Assembly (NCBI GenBank): GCA_965153355.1
Contig: OZ231127.1
Span: 44,516,001-44,580,000 of the forward strand
DNA length: 64,000 nucleotides
Reading direction: 5' to 3'
From: Flaccisagitta enflata
Taxonomy: Eukaryota; Chaetognatha; Sagittoidea; Aphragmophora
Shown: piece by piece, positions 1 through 14,366 of the stretch
How positions within the stretch are numbered: the stretch's first letter is position 1
How the letters are laid out: the number at the start of each line of letters is the position of its first letter
Program-made: the position numbers and the translations under genes
Notes under the pieces: model-generated
What the model was told of the DNA's origin: nothing
Databases searched by the model: none
Seen by the model: the letters and a program-made list of their open reading frames with translations, nothing else

Positions 1-184
<184 letters not shown>

Positions 185-246
185 TTCCATGCTACTGGCT
201 ATAAGCGGGCAGGATTCCGGTTGGAGAAAATTTCAATTTTTGAGAA

Positions 247-1442
247 AACAAGGCCAACACATTACAGTCGCGTGCGGTTGTTAAGACCATACAACCAAAA
301 GACTAAAAGACTTAAAGACCAAAAGACTGAAAGACTTAATGTAAATTGTCTTGAAATAACTTAAAATTACTCGAAATGACATAAAGCGACAAAAAAAGCT
401 AAGCGTGACAGACAGACCGACAGACCGACAGACGGACTGACGCACTATGGGCTGAAACGTGCGCTAGGTGGCTCATTGGGGATTAGCATGGTATCTTTTC
501 CATTTATTTTCCCTTATGCAAAATATAGAGTGAAATACCTTTTTCTGCATATTTTTAGATGTCATGAAACTATTTTTACTCAATATTGAATCATTTCTAC
601 TGGATCAAAAGCTTTATGAGCTTAGAATACAAAAGAAGGGAAATTTGAGAAAAATACTGCTTAACTCTCTTACATTTGATATCTAAATTGTTTAAAGTTT
701 TGATCAAATCAATAAATTTTTTGTTTTAGTTCAATAACATTCCTTTAAAAGGTGCTAAAAAAAATCATTTTTTTTGCTCATTTAGCTCATTTTGCTCATT
801 TTTCTTCCAATCAAATGTAGATTTTTACTTTTATCCACATTATTACTTGTCCATTTTAGGCCCAGAAAATCGCAATAAGTATGGAACTGTACGTCCTGAG
901 CCATAGCATTCTCAATTCAGGACCCCTTAAGCTACATTTTGGTATAGGTTTCATGTTGTGCGTCCTTGTGCGATTTTTTTGGTCATAGGGTAAAAAAATC
1001 ATGAAAATAAGGTCAAATGTTTGAAAATAACAAGGTAATTTATCCATCCAAGATGTGTGAAAAATGATGTTTTTTTTTTTGTCTAGCCATTGAGACATAA
1101 ATGAAGGAATCAAATCCAATAATGGAGATTTCATAAGCTTTTCTTCATTCTCAACAGAAAATATAAAAATTTATTGATTTTTGTTGAAATTTTGCGATTT
1201 TCGTAAAAGAGTCTACTTTGGGCGCTTTTTTTCACTCAAAAATGCCATAAAAGCTGCCATATGGACTGGTAATGTATGATCATATGTTACTTTGACTATT
1301 TCATATAGTTTCAGCCATTTTACAGAGATAAAAATTTTCACCCAAATACCCAAGGAGCCACCTAGCCCAATCCATAGCCTACAGTGTGACGGACCGACAG
1401 ACGGACAGAGTGGGTCATAGAGTCGCATGCACCCGACTAAAA
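247..1442 (+). mobile_element. Family H repeat, split by an inserted element
   Basis: The left part (247-442) starts with the AACAAGGCC end typical of family H, then AGTCGCGTGC, then AAAGACT/AAATGAC-like degenerate repeats and a GACCGACA tract. The right part (1387-1442) resumes with GACGGACCGACAG and the terminal hairpin AGTCGCATGC/CCGACT followed by AAAA. The 443-1386 element lies between. Compare the uninterrupted opposite-strand copy at 13546-13783, whose body (AGTCTTTCAGTC, AAGGTGTTGGCCTTGTTTT) is the reverse complement of this one. Confidence 0.7.
443..1386. mobile_element. 944-bp element with CACT... inverted ends
   Basis: The left end begins CACTATGGGCTG and contains GCTAGGTGGCTC. 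The reverse complement of the right end begins CACTGTAGGCTA and contains GCTAGGTGGCTC, so the ends form imperfect terminal inverted repeats of about 40 bp. TGACG flanks both ends (438-442 and 1387-1391), but the site is a GAC-rich tract, so that duplication is weak evidence. The CACTR ends resemble CACTA-type transposons; no transposase ORF is visible, so it would be non-autonomous. Confidence 0.5.
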
Positions 1443-1449
1443 GAAAATT

Positions 1450-2131
1450 GGAACCATCACAGATTTTTGCACAGGGGACGTAAAAAGGCTGTAGCATCCG
1501 ATTCTGATGTTTATTTTGACCTAGATTGAGCAAAAAAAATAAGAAACGTTTTTTTGAGTAAAAAATTGAGTTTTTTGCTGTAGAAACACTAATTTTTCAA
1601 CACTTTTTTGTAAATCTGAGCTGAAATTGATGTATATTGATCTATTGTACGGTGCTGATTCAATTTTTGATGTGTTTACACGATTTTTGCTAATTTTGAA
1701 AATTTGCACTTTGATCTCATTTGCATATTGCTGTTTCGCGTTTTTCGCCTATAACTTGCATAAGTTTGTAAGTACATTAATGAAAATCATACTGACAGCA
1801 TATCTTACCCTAAGAAACTGTTCCAAAATATCAGTTTTTGAATTTTAGAATTTTTGGGTCATTTCTTCATTTTTGGGGATTTTAACGCTGTTTTTGAGCC
1901 TCTCAGCCCTATACAAATTTGTTCTATGTTCACTAAAGTATCAATTGCTATTGATACTTCATTTTTCTGTGGAAAAGAAGTCCAAAATATTTCATTATAT
2001 ACTATTTGTTAGCTGTTTTTTGCACAAAAAAACATTTCTAATTTTTTTGGCTCAAGTTAGATCAAAATGGATATCAGAATCTTGTTCTACAGCCTTTTTA
2101 GGTCCCCTGTGCAAAAATCTGGGATGGGTCC
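1450..2131. mobile_element. Foldback element, about 680 bp
   Basis: The first ~105 bases and the last ~105 bases are imperfect reverse complements (for example CAGATTTTTGCACAGGGGAC on the left against GTCCCCTGTGCAAAAATCTG on the right). The loop is AT-rich and includes the small palindrome at 1938-1957. No coding capacity is recognisable. It abuts the family H 3' end at 1442. Confidence 0.7.
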
Positions 2132-2366
2132 TTTTTTTTTTCTTTTATGCTTTATGCAAGTGGGATTCCTGTCCGTTAGCCTATATTCAGCGAGTAGTTT
2201 CATTCATACCTGCGGCAGTATTGAAACTGGCGAAGGCTGACGCTTGAAACTCCGTCTTGTAGCCGTAATACTGATGCAATATTGAAGAGGATGATGAGGA
2301 GGAAGGGCATGTGCTTCCAACGTATGGTAAGGAGGTTACATGGCCATCTGAGTAGAATGATTCTGA

Positions 2367-5837
<3,471 letters not shown>

Positions 5838-6441
5838 CTGGAATGGAAAGAGTAAAAGAATTTAAGAATGTGTGTTTTTTTTTAATTAATGCATGAAAAA
5901 AGACATGAATGAATGAATTGAAACAAGAACGTGAAGGATGATGGAATGAACGGATATGCATGGTACAGACGATCGTGGACCTGGCGAATGGGAAGTTCTT
6001 CGAATGTACCCTCACCTCCATGGGCACTGGGCGTCCTTGGGCTGTAGAAATGACAGATAACAAGTGACGTGGGGTCACAATACCGTTGCGGACGGGTGGG
6101 CAGGGGCATCCAACCCCCATCCCTACCCCAACCCCCAGGCCTCCACAACACCCCCACCAACATCCTCCCCACACAAAAATACACCACACAAAATACACAA
6201 AAAGTATCAAAAAACGCTCATTTTTCCACTTTTGGACTCGTTTATTAGGAACCAACGAACCAACGGACAAAGCCGGCCTCTTATAGAGTTGCATGTCCGC
6301 AATTAAGAACAGACAGACCGCAAGACAGACACTAACATAGAAATGACAGACACTCACACAGGCAGAATGAGATAGAGACAGACATGCAGACACAAGTTTT
6401 CTCACTCACATGAGGAATGATACACGTGAAACATCAGTTAC
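5838..6441 (-). other. Intron 1 of the polyQ gene
   Basis: The donor is CG/GTAACT at 6442/6441. The acceptor is TTTCCATTCCAG ending at 5838, behind a pyrimidine-rich tract. The phase is 2. The intron holds a family H copy (6059-6304), so the repeat is tolerated in transcribed sequence. Confidence 0.7.
6059..6304 (+). mobile_element. Family H copy in intron 1
   Basis: It starts AACAAGTGACG, then GTTGCGGAC (6085-6093), GGGTGGGCAGGGGC and a C-rich stretch (TCCAACCCCC). It ends with CTTATAGAG and a hairpin with arms AGTTGC and GCAATT (6287-6304). The 5' GTTGCGGAC is the inverted partner of GTCCGCAA in the 3' hairpin. It belongs to the same subfamily as the copies at 9932-10124 and 18168-18286. 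Confidence 0.75.
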
Positions 6442-6752
6442 CGGTAATTTTGATAGCGAGGCTCTACTTCCATGTCGTTTTCAACTATCAATTTGGGCAT
6501 TCCGACCGCATCCTCGGCGTCCTCAATATCACCTTCCTCAATCTCCATTTCATCGTCTTCATCCTCCTCTAGCGTGTCTTCCTCCTCTTCCTCCTCCTCC
6601 TCCTCCTCTTCCCCGTCTTCAGCTCCCACTCCGGCCGCCCTTCGTCGTTGTTGGGCCAACCTTCCATGGAGTGAGTAAGTTTGATTGAGAGGCGACATAC
6701 CCGAAGGTAAGTGAGTGTCATCCGATATCATGGAATGCGAATCTGCCGACAT
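6442..6752 (-). CDS. Coding exon 1 of the polyQ/His-rich putative nuclear protein
   Basis: This exon has 103 full codons from an ATG at 6752-6750 to a GTAACT donor. An in-frame TAA lies nine bases before the ATG, which supports this start. The encoded N terminus is polar, contains a basic patch (RLAQQRRRAAG, residues ~31-41), then a strongly acidic run (11 or more Glu, then DTLEEDEDDEMEIEEGD, ~48-75) and ends PRYQNY. No signal peptide or membrane segment is seen. A basic patch next to an acidic tract suits a nuclear protein, but the family was not recognised. Joined to exon 2 it gives at least 810 residues, still open at the last donor. Confidence 0.68.
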
Positions 6753-6777
6753 CTTAAATTACTTTGGTTGTAGAGAG

Positions 6778-6903
<126 letters not shown>

Positions 6904-7350
6904 AGATTGAATTTGTCTATGTCGTTATATTTTCCTCATTAGTTCCTTTTGCCTTTGTCCCGGTATTTTCTTCTTTGAGCCATCGTTTTACCACTCAATA
7001 TTCATATCAATGTTCGGATTTTCTTGTCTATGTTTTCATTGTTTTCCTTTTTTCCGTTATTTGTAGATGTTATTTTCTTCATGCAGTAAAACGTCGTATT
7101 GTCACATACAGCAAACATTGAGCAAAATCTCATATTTCATTTCGTCACAAATCGCTAAATGGTGAATGTTCTCTGAAAACAATAAATATTTCATATCTGC
7201 AGCTGTATATTTTTTGCAGCATATACCAGCTTCATATTGCATATAGCATATATGTCCATATGTACTGTGCAGAGATAAAGAAACTCACGCAATCTTTTTG
7301 ACAAGTAACCTCCTCAACTATATTTTTCGCTTGTTGCTACACACGTTCTA
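6904..7350. other. AT-rich region upstream of the polyQ gene
   Basis: No gene is seen. It includes repeated ATAT/GCATAT motifs around 7205-7260 and could hold the promoter of the minus-strand gene. No specific element can be supported. Confidence 0.4.
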
Positions 7351-7668
7351 GTCAACAAATGCCCTATTGACCTTCTCCTTCACTAGCCCTGCCCACCCTC
7401 ACGCGAATGGGTCAGCAAATGCCCTATTGACCTTCTCCTTCAATAGCCCTGCCCACCCTCACGCGAATGGGTCAGCAAATGCCCTATTGACCTTCTCCTT
7501 CACTGGCCCTGCCCACCCTCATTCGAATGGGTCAGCAAATGCCTTATTGACCATCTCCTTCACTAGCCCTGCCCAGTGCCCACCCTCACGTGAATGGGTC
7601 AGCAAATGCCCTATTGACCTTCTCCTTCACTAGCCCTGCCCACCCTCACGCGAATGGGTCAGCAATGT
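7351..7668 (+). repeat. 60-bp minisatellite, five copies
   Basis: The unit contains GTCAGCAAATGCCCTATTGA and CCCTGCCCACCCTCACGCGA. Units repeat at 60-bp spacing, and the fourth carries a 6-bp GTGCCC duplication. The CTGCCCACCC...ACGCGA portion resembles one end of family H (for example 16741-16760), so the array may have grown from a family H fragment. Confidence 0.95.
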
Positions 7669-7899
7669 GCCCATCGATAAAGAATTTGTGAGTGGACGAC
7701 GTAATTCACCGCCGACGATTAAAAGATGGCGCGGGGAAAACGCCGTGGAAAAGTCGCGATTGTTGTCGGCGTCTTTTTTTCGTCTTCGGCGTCGTCGGCG
7801 TCTGTTTTTCATCTTATTCGTCTTCGGCGTCGTCGGCGTCGTCTTTAGTATCGTGTGATAGGCGGTGTTGTTTTCATTTTTACCGCCAGGAATTAGAAG

Positions 7900-8244
7900 A
7901 AGATGAAGAAGAACAAGAAAAAGAAGAAGAAGAAGAAGAAGAAGAAGAAGAAGAAGAAGAAGAAGAAGAAGAAGAAGAAGAAGAAGAAGAAGAAGAAGAA
8001 GAAGAAGAAGAAGAAGAAAAAGAAAAAGAAAAAGAAAAAGAAAAAGAAAAAGAAAAAGAAAAAGAAAAAGAAAAAGAAAAAGAAAAAGTAAATGAATAAG
8101 GAAAAGAAAAGAAAGAGAAAAAGAAGAAGAAAAAGAAAAAGAAAAAAAGTTGGAAAAAAATAAGGAGAAGAAGAAGAAGAAGAAGAAGAAGAAGAAGAAG
8201 AAGAAGAAGAAGAAGAAGAAGAAGAAGAAGAAGAAGAAGAAGAA

Positions 8245-8277
<33 letters not shown>

Positions 8278-8580
8278 AAAAAGACAAAGAAAAAGAAAAA
8301 GAAAAAGAAAAAGAAAAAGAAAAAGAAAAAGAAAAAGAAAAAGAAAAAGAAAAAAAGAAAAAGTAAATGAATAAGGAAAAGAAAAGAAAGAGAAAAAGAA
8401 GAAGAAAAAGAAAAAGAAAAAAAGTTGGAAAAAAATAAGGAGAAGAAGAAGAAGAAAAAGAAAATGAAAAAGAAAAAGAAAAAGAAAAAGAAAAAGAAAA
8501 AGAAAAGGAAAAGGAAAAGGAAAAGAAAAAGAGGAAGAAGAAGAAGGAACATGAGGAAAGGAAGAAAAAGAAAAAGAACA
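7900..8580 (+). repeat. (GAA)n/(GAAAAA)n array with a 275-bp internal duplication
   Basis: A purine-only block of GAA and AAAAAG repeats. The non-repetitive marker GTAAATGAATAAGGAAAAG occurs at 8088 and 8363, followed in both places by the same ~90 bp including AGTTGGAAAAAAATAAGGAG. This shows that a ~275-bp segment was duplicated in tandem. Long Lys, Glu, Phe or Ser reading frames here are artefacts of the repeat. Confidence 0.93.
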
Positions 8581-8953
8581 AGGTCATTAGACCTAAATTG
8601 CTTTAAAGTCAGGTAGACAAACAAACAATTCTTTTTAAAACGACATTCAAAATGACTAATTATACCTCAAAGTTTCTTCTCTACTATTTTGAGACATAAA
8701 AGACATGGTAAAAGCCATTAAAACAACTACGTGACGGATGGACGGACCAACTGCCTGAAGTGGCAACTGCTGTTACAGACTGACCAAATGACCAACAAGT
8801 GCTTATTAACGCCATAAATACTTTAAAATGTCTTAAAATCATTTTTAACACTCTCTAAATGACTTAGTCACGGACGGACGCGGACGGACGGACATGCGGA
8901 CGGACGGACCGACGAACGGAAAAGTGGCGTATAGAGTCGCGTAGCACGCAACT
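8580..8953 (+). mobile_element. Family H copy (AAGGTCATTAG subfamily)
   Basis: It starts AAGGTCATTAGA like the copy at 18287. It has the same middle (AGTCAGGTAGACAAACAAAC, TTTCTTCTCTACTA), a GGAC-rich stretch, then ATAGAGTCGC GTAGCAC GCAACT followed by AAAAA. The hairpin has one G-T style mismatch. Confidence 0.75.
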
Positions 8954-9457
<504 letters not shown>

Positions 9458-9656
9458 GGTGCTTGTCCGTTTTGCTGAGGGTTCGGTGCGCCAATCTGTG
9501 TTCATCGACTTGAGCGTCAAGATCCTTTGGATTCATCAGCTGCGATGCCGGCAAAAAAGGTCACAATTTTCATTGCTGTTTTTGATACCTCACACCTCAT
9601 AAAATTTAAAGAAATTGATCAAACTCTTTGGGCTCGGTGGCACTTTCTTCGTTTTT

Positions 9657-9786
9657 AGGTGCGACAAAGCACCTCTATAACTGGCTGTGTCCGTTGGTCT
9701 GTTGGTCTGTTGGTCGGTCTGTCGGGTAACGCGTTCGTTCGACGATCCACACGTCGCACCTTATTGGCCTACTTGGCCTTGTTTAA
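9657..9786 (-). mobile_element. Family H, AGGTGC-stem subfamily
   Basis: On the plus strand it begins with the hairpin AGGTGCGACAAAGCACCT (9657-9674), then CTCTATAACTGGCTGTGTCC, a GGTCTGTT tract, and ends GTCGCACCT (9753-9761), TTATTGGCCTACTTGGCCTTGTTTAA. GTCGCACCT is the exact reverse complement of the first nine bases. The near-identical copy at 39588-39704 defines the subfamily. Confidence 0.8.
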
Positions 9787-9931
9787 AACTCTGTCAAATG
9801 CTCCCATGGCCATGAGAAGCCTAAGAAAATTGATTTAAAATTACTAAAACATGAACTACAGCTTGTATCTTTTATCCGGCATTGCACTGTACACAACTCT
9901 GAATTAAAACCCCATAAAAAAAGACGACAAC

Positions 9932-10124
9932 TGACTCGGGGTTACAATATCGAGGCGGACGGGTGGGCAATGGTATCCAACCCCCAGTCTAAACCCAACT
10001 CCCCCTTAACACCCCCCTCTACACCCACACACATTCAGATACGCGTTTCTACAACTTCAGAGTTATGACACGTGCGTTGTGGACGGACGGACAAAGCCTT
10101 TTATAGAGTTGCGTGTCCGGGACT
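9932..10124 (+). mobile_element. Family H copy
   Basis: GACTCGGGGTTACAATATC, then GAGGCGGACGGGTGGGCA, C-rich sequence, GGACGGACGGACAAAGCC, and the 3' hairpin AGTTGCGTGTCCGGGACT followed by AAAAA (10107-10124). It is the subfamily of 6059-6304. The hairpin stem is partly decayed. Confidence 0.7.
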
Positions 10125-10504
10125 AAAAACAACGGCGATTTGATTTGGAAAAAAGTCGAAGAGACGAAGTCCCTTCGGTCTTTTTGAGTCCTGCAGAGAA
10201 AAACGGATTTCCCTTTGTTTTATGAAGCGTTTGAGAAAGTTGATACATTTTGGGGGCAGAATGGGACTACGCATGAAATTAATAGCTGATAAAGAGCTAA
10301 TTCTCCTCTTTTAGATGACGCCAAGCAGAATTCTGTGCGATTGATTTGGAGCTATGATTTTTTAAATCTTTTTATATTTTTTCGCAGTTTTTGCATTTTT
10401 CCCAAAAACAAGGAATCAAGTTAGTTGAAGTCTATTTGAACTTCGAAATGTCCCAGGTGATGATTGTGCATCCTGGCAGCACAGTCTCTCTCTCATTTCA
10501 ACTC
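10125..10504. other. No gene seen
   Basis: AT-rich sequence between family H copies; no feature could be supported. Confidence 0.4.
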
Positions 10505-10732
10505 TGGACGCTATGAGAGGCTTTGTCCGTCAGTCCATCCATTGGTCTGTTGGTCCGTCTGTCCGTCCGACAACCAGACAACCAGACAAAAAACAATCAC
10601 AAGAAATTCCAAAACCTCGCACTTACGACTTTTTTCCTACGGCGGGAGCCGCCTTTATTGGTAATATTATAGGGAGTTACGGATTGATGGACGGACCGAA
10701 AGAGCAAAGCGTAAAGTCGCGTATCCGCGACT
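10505..10732 (+). mobile_element. Family H copy or composite
   Basis: It has a GGTCCGTCTGTCC-type tract at 10530-10570 and ends GATGGACGGACCGAAAGAGC, then hairpin AGTCGCGTATCCGCGACT (10715-10732). The left part is in the opposite sense (GTCC), so two copies may be joined head to head. Confidence 0.55.
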
Positions 10733-10940
10733 GAAATTGATTAAAATATGTCATTAATTATTTAATTGTGGATTCGATTTGGGTTATAGGCACTTTGTAT
10801 TGGTTGCCACTTCCTCTTACAATGTTATGTAATATAAGTATTGTTTTCGTCATGACATGACACAGACGAAAAAAGTGAGAACAAAATAGGCAGGAATTTT
10901 CGTTAAGACAATGGATGAGGAAGAGGAAAACAGCGGCGCG

Positions 10941-10991
10941 CATAGGGGAAAAAGAGAGAGAGAGAGAGAGATTTTTCTATTTTTGATTGAG

Positions 10992-11042
<51 letters not shown>
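10941..11042. repeat. (GA)n in two blocks
   Basis: GA blocks at 10951-10971 and 10994-11042 are separated by a short AT-rich spacer. Confidence 0.95.
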
Positions 11043-11045
<3 letters not shown>

Positions 11046-11410
11046 ATGAAGGAATGAATGAACAAATGAATAAATGAGAAAAACAGTTTAAAAGCGTTAG
11101 ATGGTAAGGCAGCCTTTTTGGGAAGGTAAGCGGTATCCGTAATTAGTGAATGGGGCGCTGCGCAAAAGCAAAGAAAGAACATCCTTTACACGGCACTGTC
11201 ACCATCCTTGTTCAAAACTCATCCTGTCGCCAGCGGCGTGTAGGAGCCAGAATTTTTGAGGTCGCCACCTCCAATTTGTGTCCCATTAAAGAATATGTCA
11301 TAGAAAAAAAAAACTCATTGTTGTATGTGTAACTATACACAACAGTAACTTATCATGCGATTTAAAAAAAAAAAAGCCTCATTTCACCCATCACTTCAAC
11401 CTTTGTTAGT

Positions 11411-11537
11411 AATTGTGTTATAGAGAGATTTATGCATCCCTTTTCCAAAGACTGTAGATATACTGGATCCAGTATACTGCATCCAGTATATCTTCAGTCT
11501 TTGGAAAAGGGATGCATAAATCTCTCTATAACAATTG
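11411..11537. repeat. ~125-bp near-perfect palindrome
   Basis: The left arm (AGAGAGATTTATGCATCCCTTTTCCAAAGACTG and flanks) pairs with the right arm (CAGTCTTTGGAAAAGGGATGCATAAATCTCTCT). The centre holds the shorter palindrome ATACTGGATCCAGTAT. Only a 2-base insertion disturbs the outer pairing. It could be a cruciform-forming or foldback element. Confidence 0.9.
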
Positions 11538-11559
11538 CATAAACATTGGCAAGTCATTT

Positions 11560-13540
11560 TTTCATAGATTCAACCAAACTGACAAATGAGATTAGCTCAG
11601 CCATCATGTTCTCTCTTTTTGGTTTGTGTCCAATAAATTCAAAATTCAGTCTCAAAGGATCGCCATGGCGGCTCTAGCGGCCTCTTGTCATATACCTCTT
11701 TCTGTCACACCTATTCACACAATGAGCAATCCCATCAAGTCCAGTGCGGTTGACTATCCATTGTCGTCGGCGTCGGATAGTCAACACAAAGAGCAATCCC
11801 ATCAAATCCAGTGCGTTGACTATAGCCTCTTAGGCCCCTACTTAAAGAAAATGTTGAGATCCGGCTCTAGCCATTCACCACCGTCATTCATGTATTCAAT
11901 CCCTAGGACTGGTCATCTTTTCTTTGACCTCAACCCTCATCGTGATGAATCCAATCTCCAAACTAACCTGACCCACCTTAACTTTAACGGGCTTGTTGGA
12001 AGCAATTATAGCGGAACCGGACGTCCGGGGTTGTTACCTAATGCTACCCCTCCCCACCTGCATCCTGTACATATCAGGCCTTGTTCCGATTTCCCGACAC
12101 GCAGCCCAATCCTGCGACTCCTGCCAAGCTCTTGTCTCCTGCCCAAGCGGAAGCTCAAGCGCACTGCGACGGCAAGATAAGAGGACTGAAACTATCGGCG
12201 CTGATCTTCCTTTCAGCGGCATCTTCTGTCACTCCGGCGTTGTCTTTTTCGCCGTCCGGCGTCGTTTTAACTTTTTTAACTCGTCGGCTCGAGCTGTGAT
12301 TGGTTCAAGCCTTAAGACGTTTTAGAACGATGATTGGTCAACGCGGTAGAAGACGTTGTCATATCGACGTTATACATTCTCTCCCCTTTTCTTTCTTTCC
12401 GTCAATCTCAAGCCTGATTGGCTCGCCAGGTTTCCGATTGTTAACTGTGAGCGATCTTATTTGATATTTGAGAAAGTGTTAAGTGAACGTTGGTACACAC
12501 ATATTAGATCATCGACGCTGACGACGACGATAAAGACGATAGTGACAAAGGTAAGAGTAAAGGACAAAGGTAAGGATGTCATACCTTTGTCATCTTCAGA
12601 TGATGATAACGATGATGGTTATGAAACTGAAAGCATTGTCAGTTGCATGATGACAATGTTGGTGATTTTGTTATGGGTAAAGCTGACAAAGGCAGCATGA
12701 ATGTTAATGAAAAAAAATGATTAAAGTCATCAACAATGGCGAGTATGAAAGTTTTTTCGTGACAACTGTGCACAAGAAAACGATCTGACATTTTTGAATG
12801 ATCTGCTGTCCATGAACGAATTTGATGCTGCTATGTTTGCACAAGTGCACCGATTTTGGGATGTTTATCTTTGTGTGCGTCTCAACACCTTAGGTTTTCC
12901 ATTCAATATGTGCATATGAGGGTTGGTTTGTGTCCCGAGTTGGTGCATGGAAAAAAGTTTTTTGTAAAGAATGAGGTGCGATAAGCTAATTTGCATATTG
13001 CCGTTTGGTCGAAAGCTTTTGATTGTGTATGTTTGCCAAATTTGGCTTTGATGTTTCAACATTATATTGATGCTTACTAAACAGTAGAGTAAAACATACG
13101 AGACGATAATACCGTTAATCAAGTATTTACCGGATAATCGCCAATCACCTTTTGTGACATTAACTCCCATATTCATGACCGATGGGAGATCACACTATGG
13201 AAATAAAATCGACGCCAGGCGGCAATAAGGCATGCCCTATAAGGCATAGTCCCTAACCGCTATTAAGGCATATTTCGATTTATGGAGGTTCTTTATGAGC
13301 CACTTTGACTGGCGTTGTGTTAATGGACTCGTCGGCATCCAATAAGGGCAGCGCTGCTGTTTATTCAGGACACAACATCCAAATCTTGACGAGGCCGAAT
13401 ACTCGACGCCAGTTGGTTGTATCCTGGTCGACTGAGACTGGAAAATCAACGAAAAGTTTCGCACCGGACCAACGAACGGATGTAGACTCGTTCGAGGCGC
13501 GTCAGATGGTCACCGGTGTCCGTTGCCGCCTAGATTGCAG
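11560..13540. other. 2 kb without a recognised gene
   Basis: The longest reading frame is 11626-12180 (plus, 184 codons, Ser/Pro/His-rich). It matches no family I know and has no convincing splice or start context. An acidic stretch at 12590-12640 (Asp/Ser-rich) recalls transposase N termini but is too short to call. An imperfect 28-bp repeat around AGTCCAGTGCGGTTGACTAT / ATCCAGTGCGTTGACTATAG occurs at 11738 and 11800. Confidence 0.3.
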
Positions 13541-13545
13541 TTTTT

Positions 13546-13783
13546 AGTCGCGTGCACGCGACTCTATGACCCGCTCTGTTCGTCTCTCGGTCCGTCAGTC
13601 ACGCTTAGCTTTTTTTCGTCGTTTTACATCATTTTAGGTCATTTGAAATCATTTTAAGTTATTTCAAGACAATTTACATTTAGTCTTTCAGTCTTTTGGT
13701 CTTTTAGTCATTTAGTCTTCTAGTCGTTTGGTCTTATGGTCTTAACAACCACAGGCGACTGTAAGGTGTTGGCCTTGTTTTTT
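13546..13783 (-). mobile_element. Family H copy, full-length type
   Basis: On the plus strand: hairpin AGTCGCGTGCACGCGACT (13546-13563, perfect 9-bp arms), CTATGACCCGCTCTGTTCGTC, a CGGTCCGTCAGTC tract, CACGCTTAGCTTTTTTTCGTCG, TCATTT/AGTCTTTT degenerate repeats, then GGCGACT (13754-13760) and GGTGTTGGCCTTGTTTT. It is the complete opposite-strand counterpart of the split copy at 247-1442. Confidence 0.85.
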
Positions 13784-13789
13784 CTAGAT

Positions 13790-14366
13790 TGCAGTCTTTG
13801 CAGATATATGATGATAACATCATAAGAGGTGAAGCAACATATGCTTTAATTCATTGGGAAGAGTGAGCCTTAAGAGTTAAGACTGAAGGCTGAGCTTTAA
13901 ATTTTGAGACAAGGATATTACTAATATTATTTGCCTCGAGGCCCTTAAGCTTTGGTTTGAGTCGGAGGGGGGAGGAATAGAGAAGATTAACGACAAGGAT
14001 AATGAAATATTTCTAAATGTGAATGCAAAAGTCGTATGTCCCTTTAGACTCGGTTTCAGTGCAGAATCAAAATGAAATAGAAAACAATGGTTACAAAAAC
14101 GACCATGAAACAGACTAATGGATGAACCGACGGACAGACTGACGAACTGACGAACGGACCGACCAATAAGTGGCTTACACATGGTTGTATATTCGCATGT
14201 TCATTACTAAAAAAATCAATGTATTTCATTATTGCTGAAAGTCTGAAGAATAAGGTGCTGCATCCTGGTGTTGCTTTGAATCTTGTATCGTTGAATTTCA
14301 TTTTTTGCTATTTTTAGTTGCGCAACATTGGTCTTATGGTCGATCGGTCGGTCCTGGCGGTAATAA
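13790..14366. mobile_element. Family H remnants flanking a foldback
   Basis: A decayed plus-strand copy has GACGGACAGACTGACGAACTG at 14130 and ends near 14212. A minus-strand 3' end follows: AGTTGCGCAAC at 14316, then GGTCGGTCGGTCC. The rest is AT-rich. Confidence 0.45.

Noticed and set aside
7880-8624. Long poly-Phe/Ser/Lys/Glu frames on both strands
   Set aside because: Artefacts of GAA and GAAAAA repeats.
11626-12180. 184-codon plus-strand ORF as a gene
   Set aside because: No recognisable domain, no start or splice support, and flanked by repeats. Kept only as a note in the gap entry.
12865-13176. Minus-strand 103-codon ORF, possible transposase piece
   Set aside because: No family motif visible; the length is compatible with chance.
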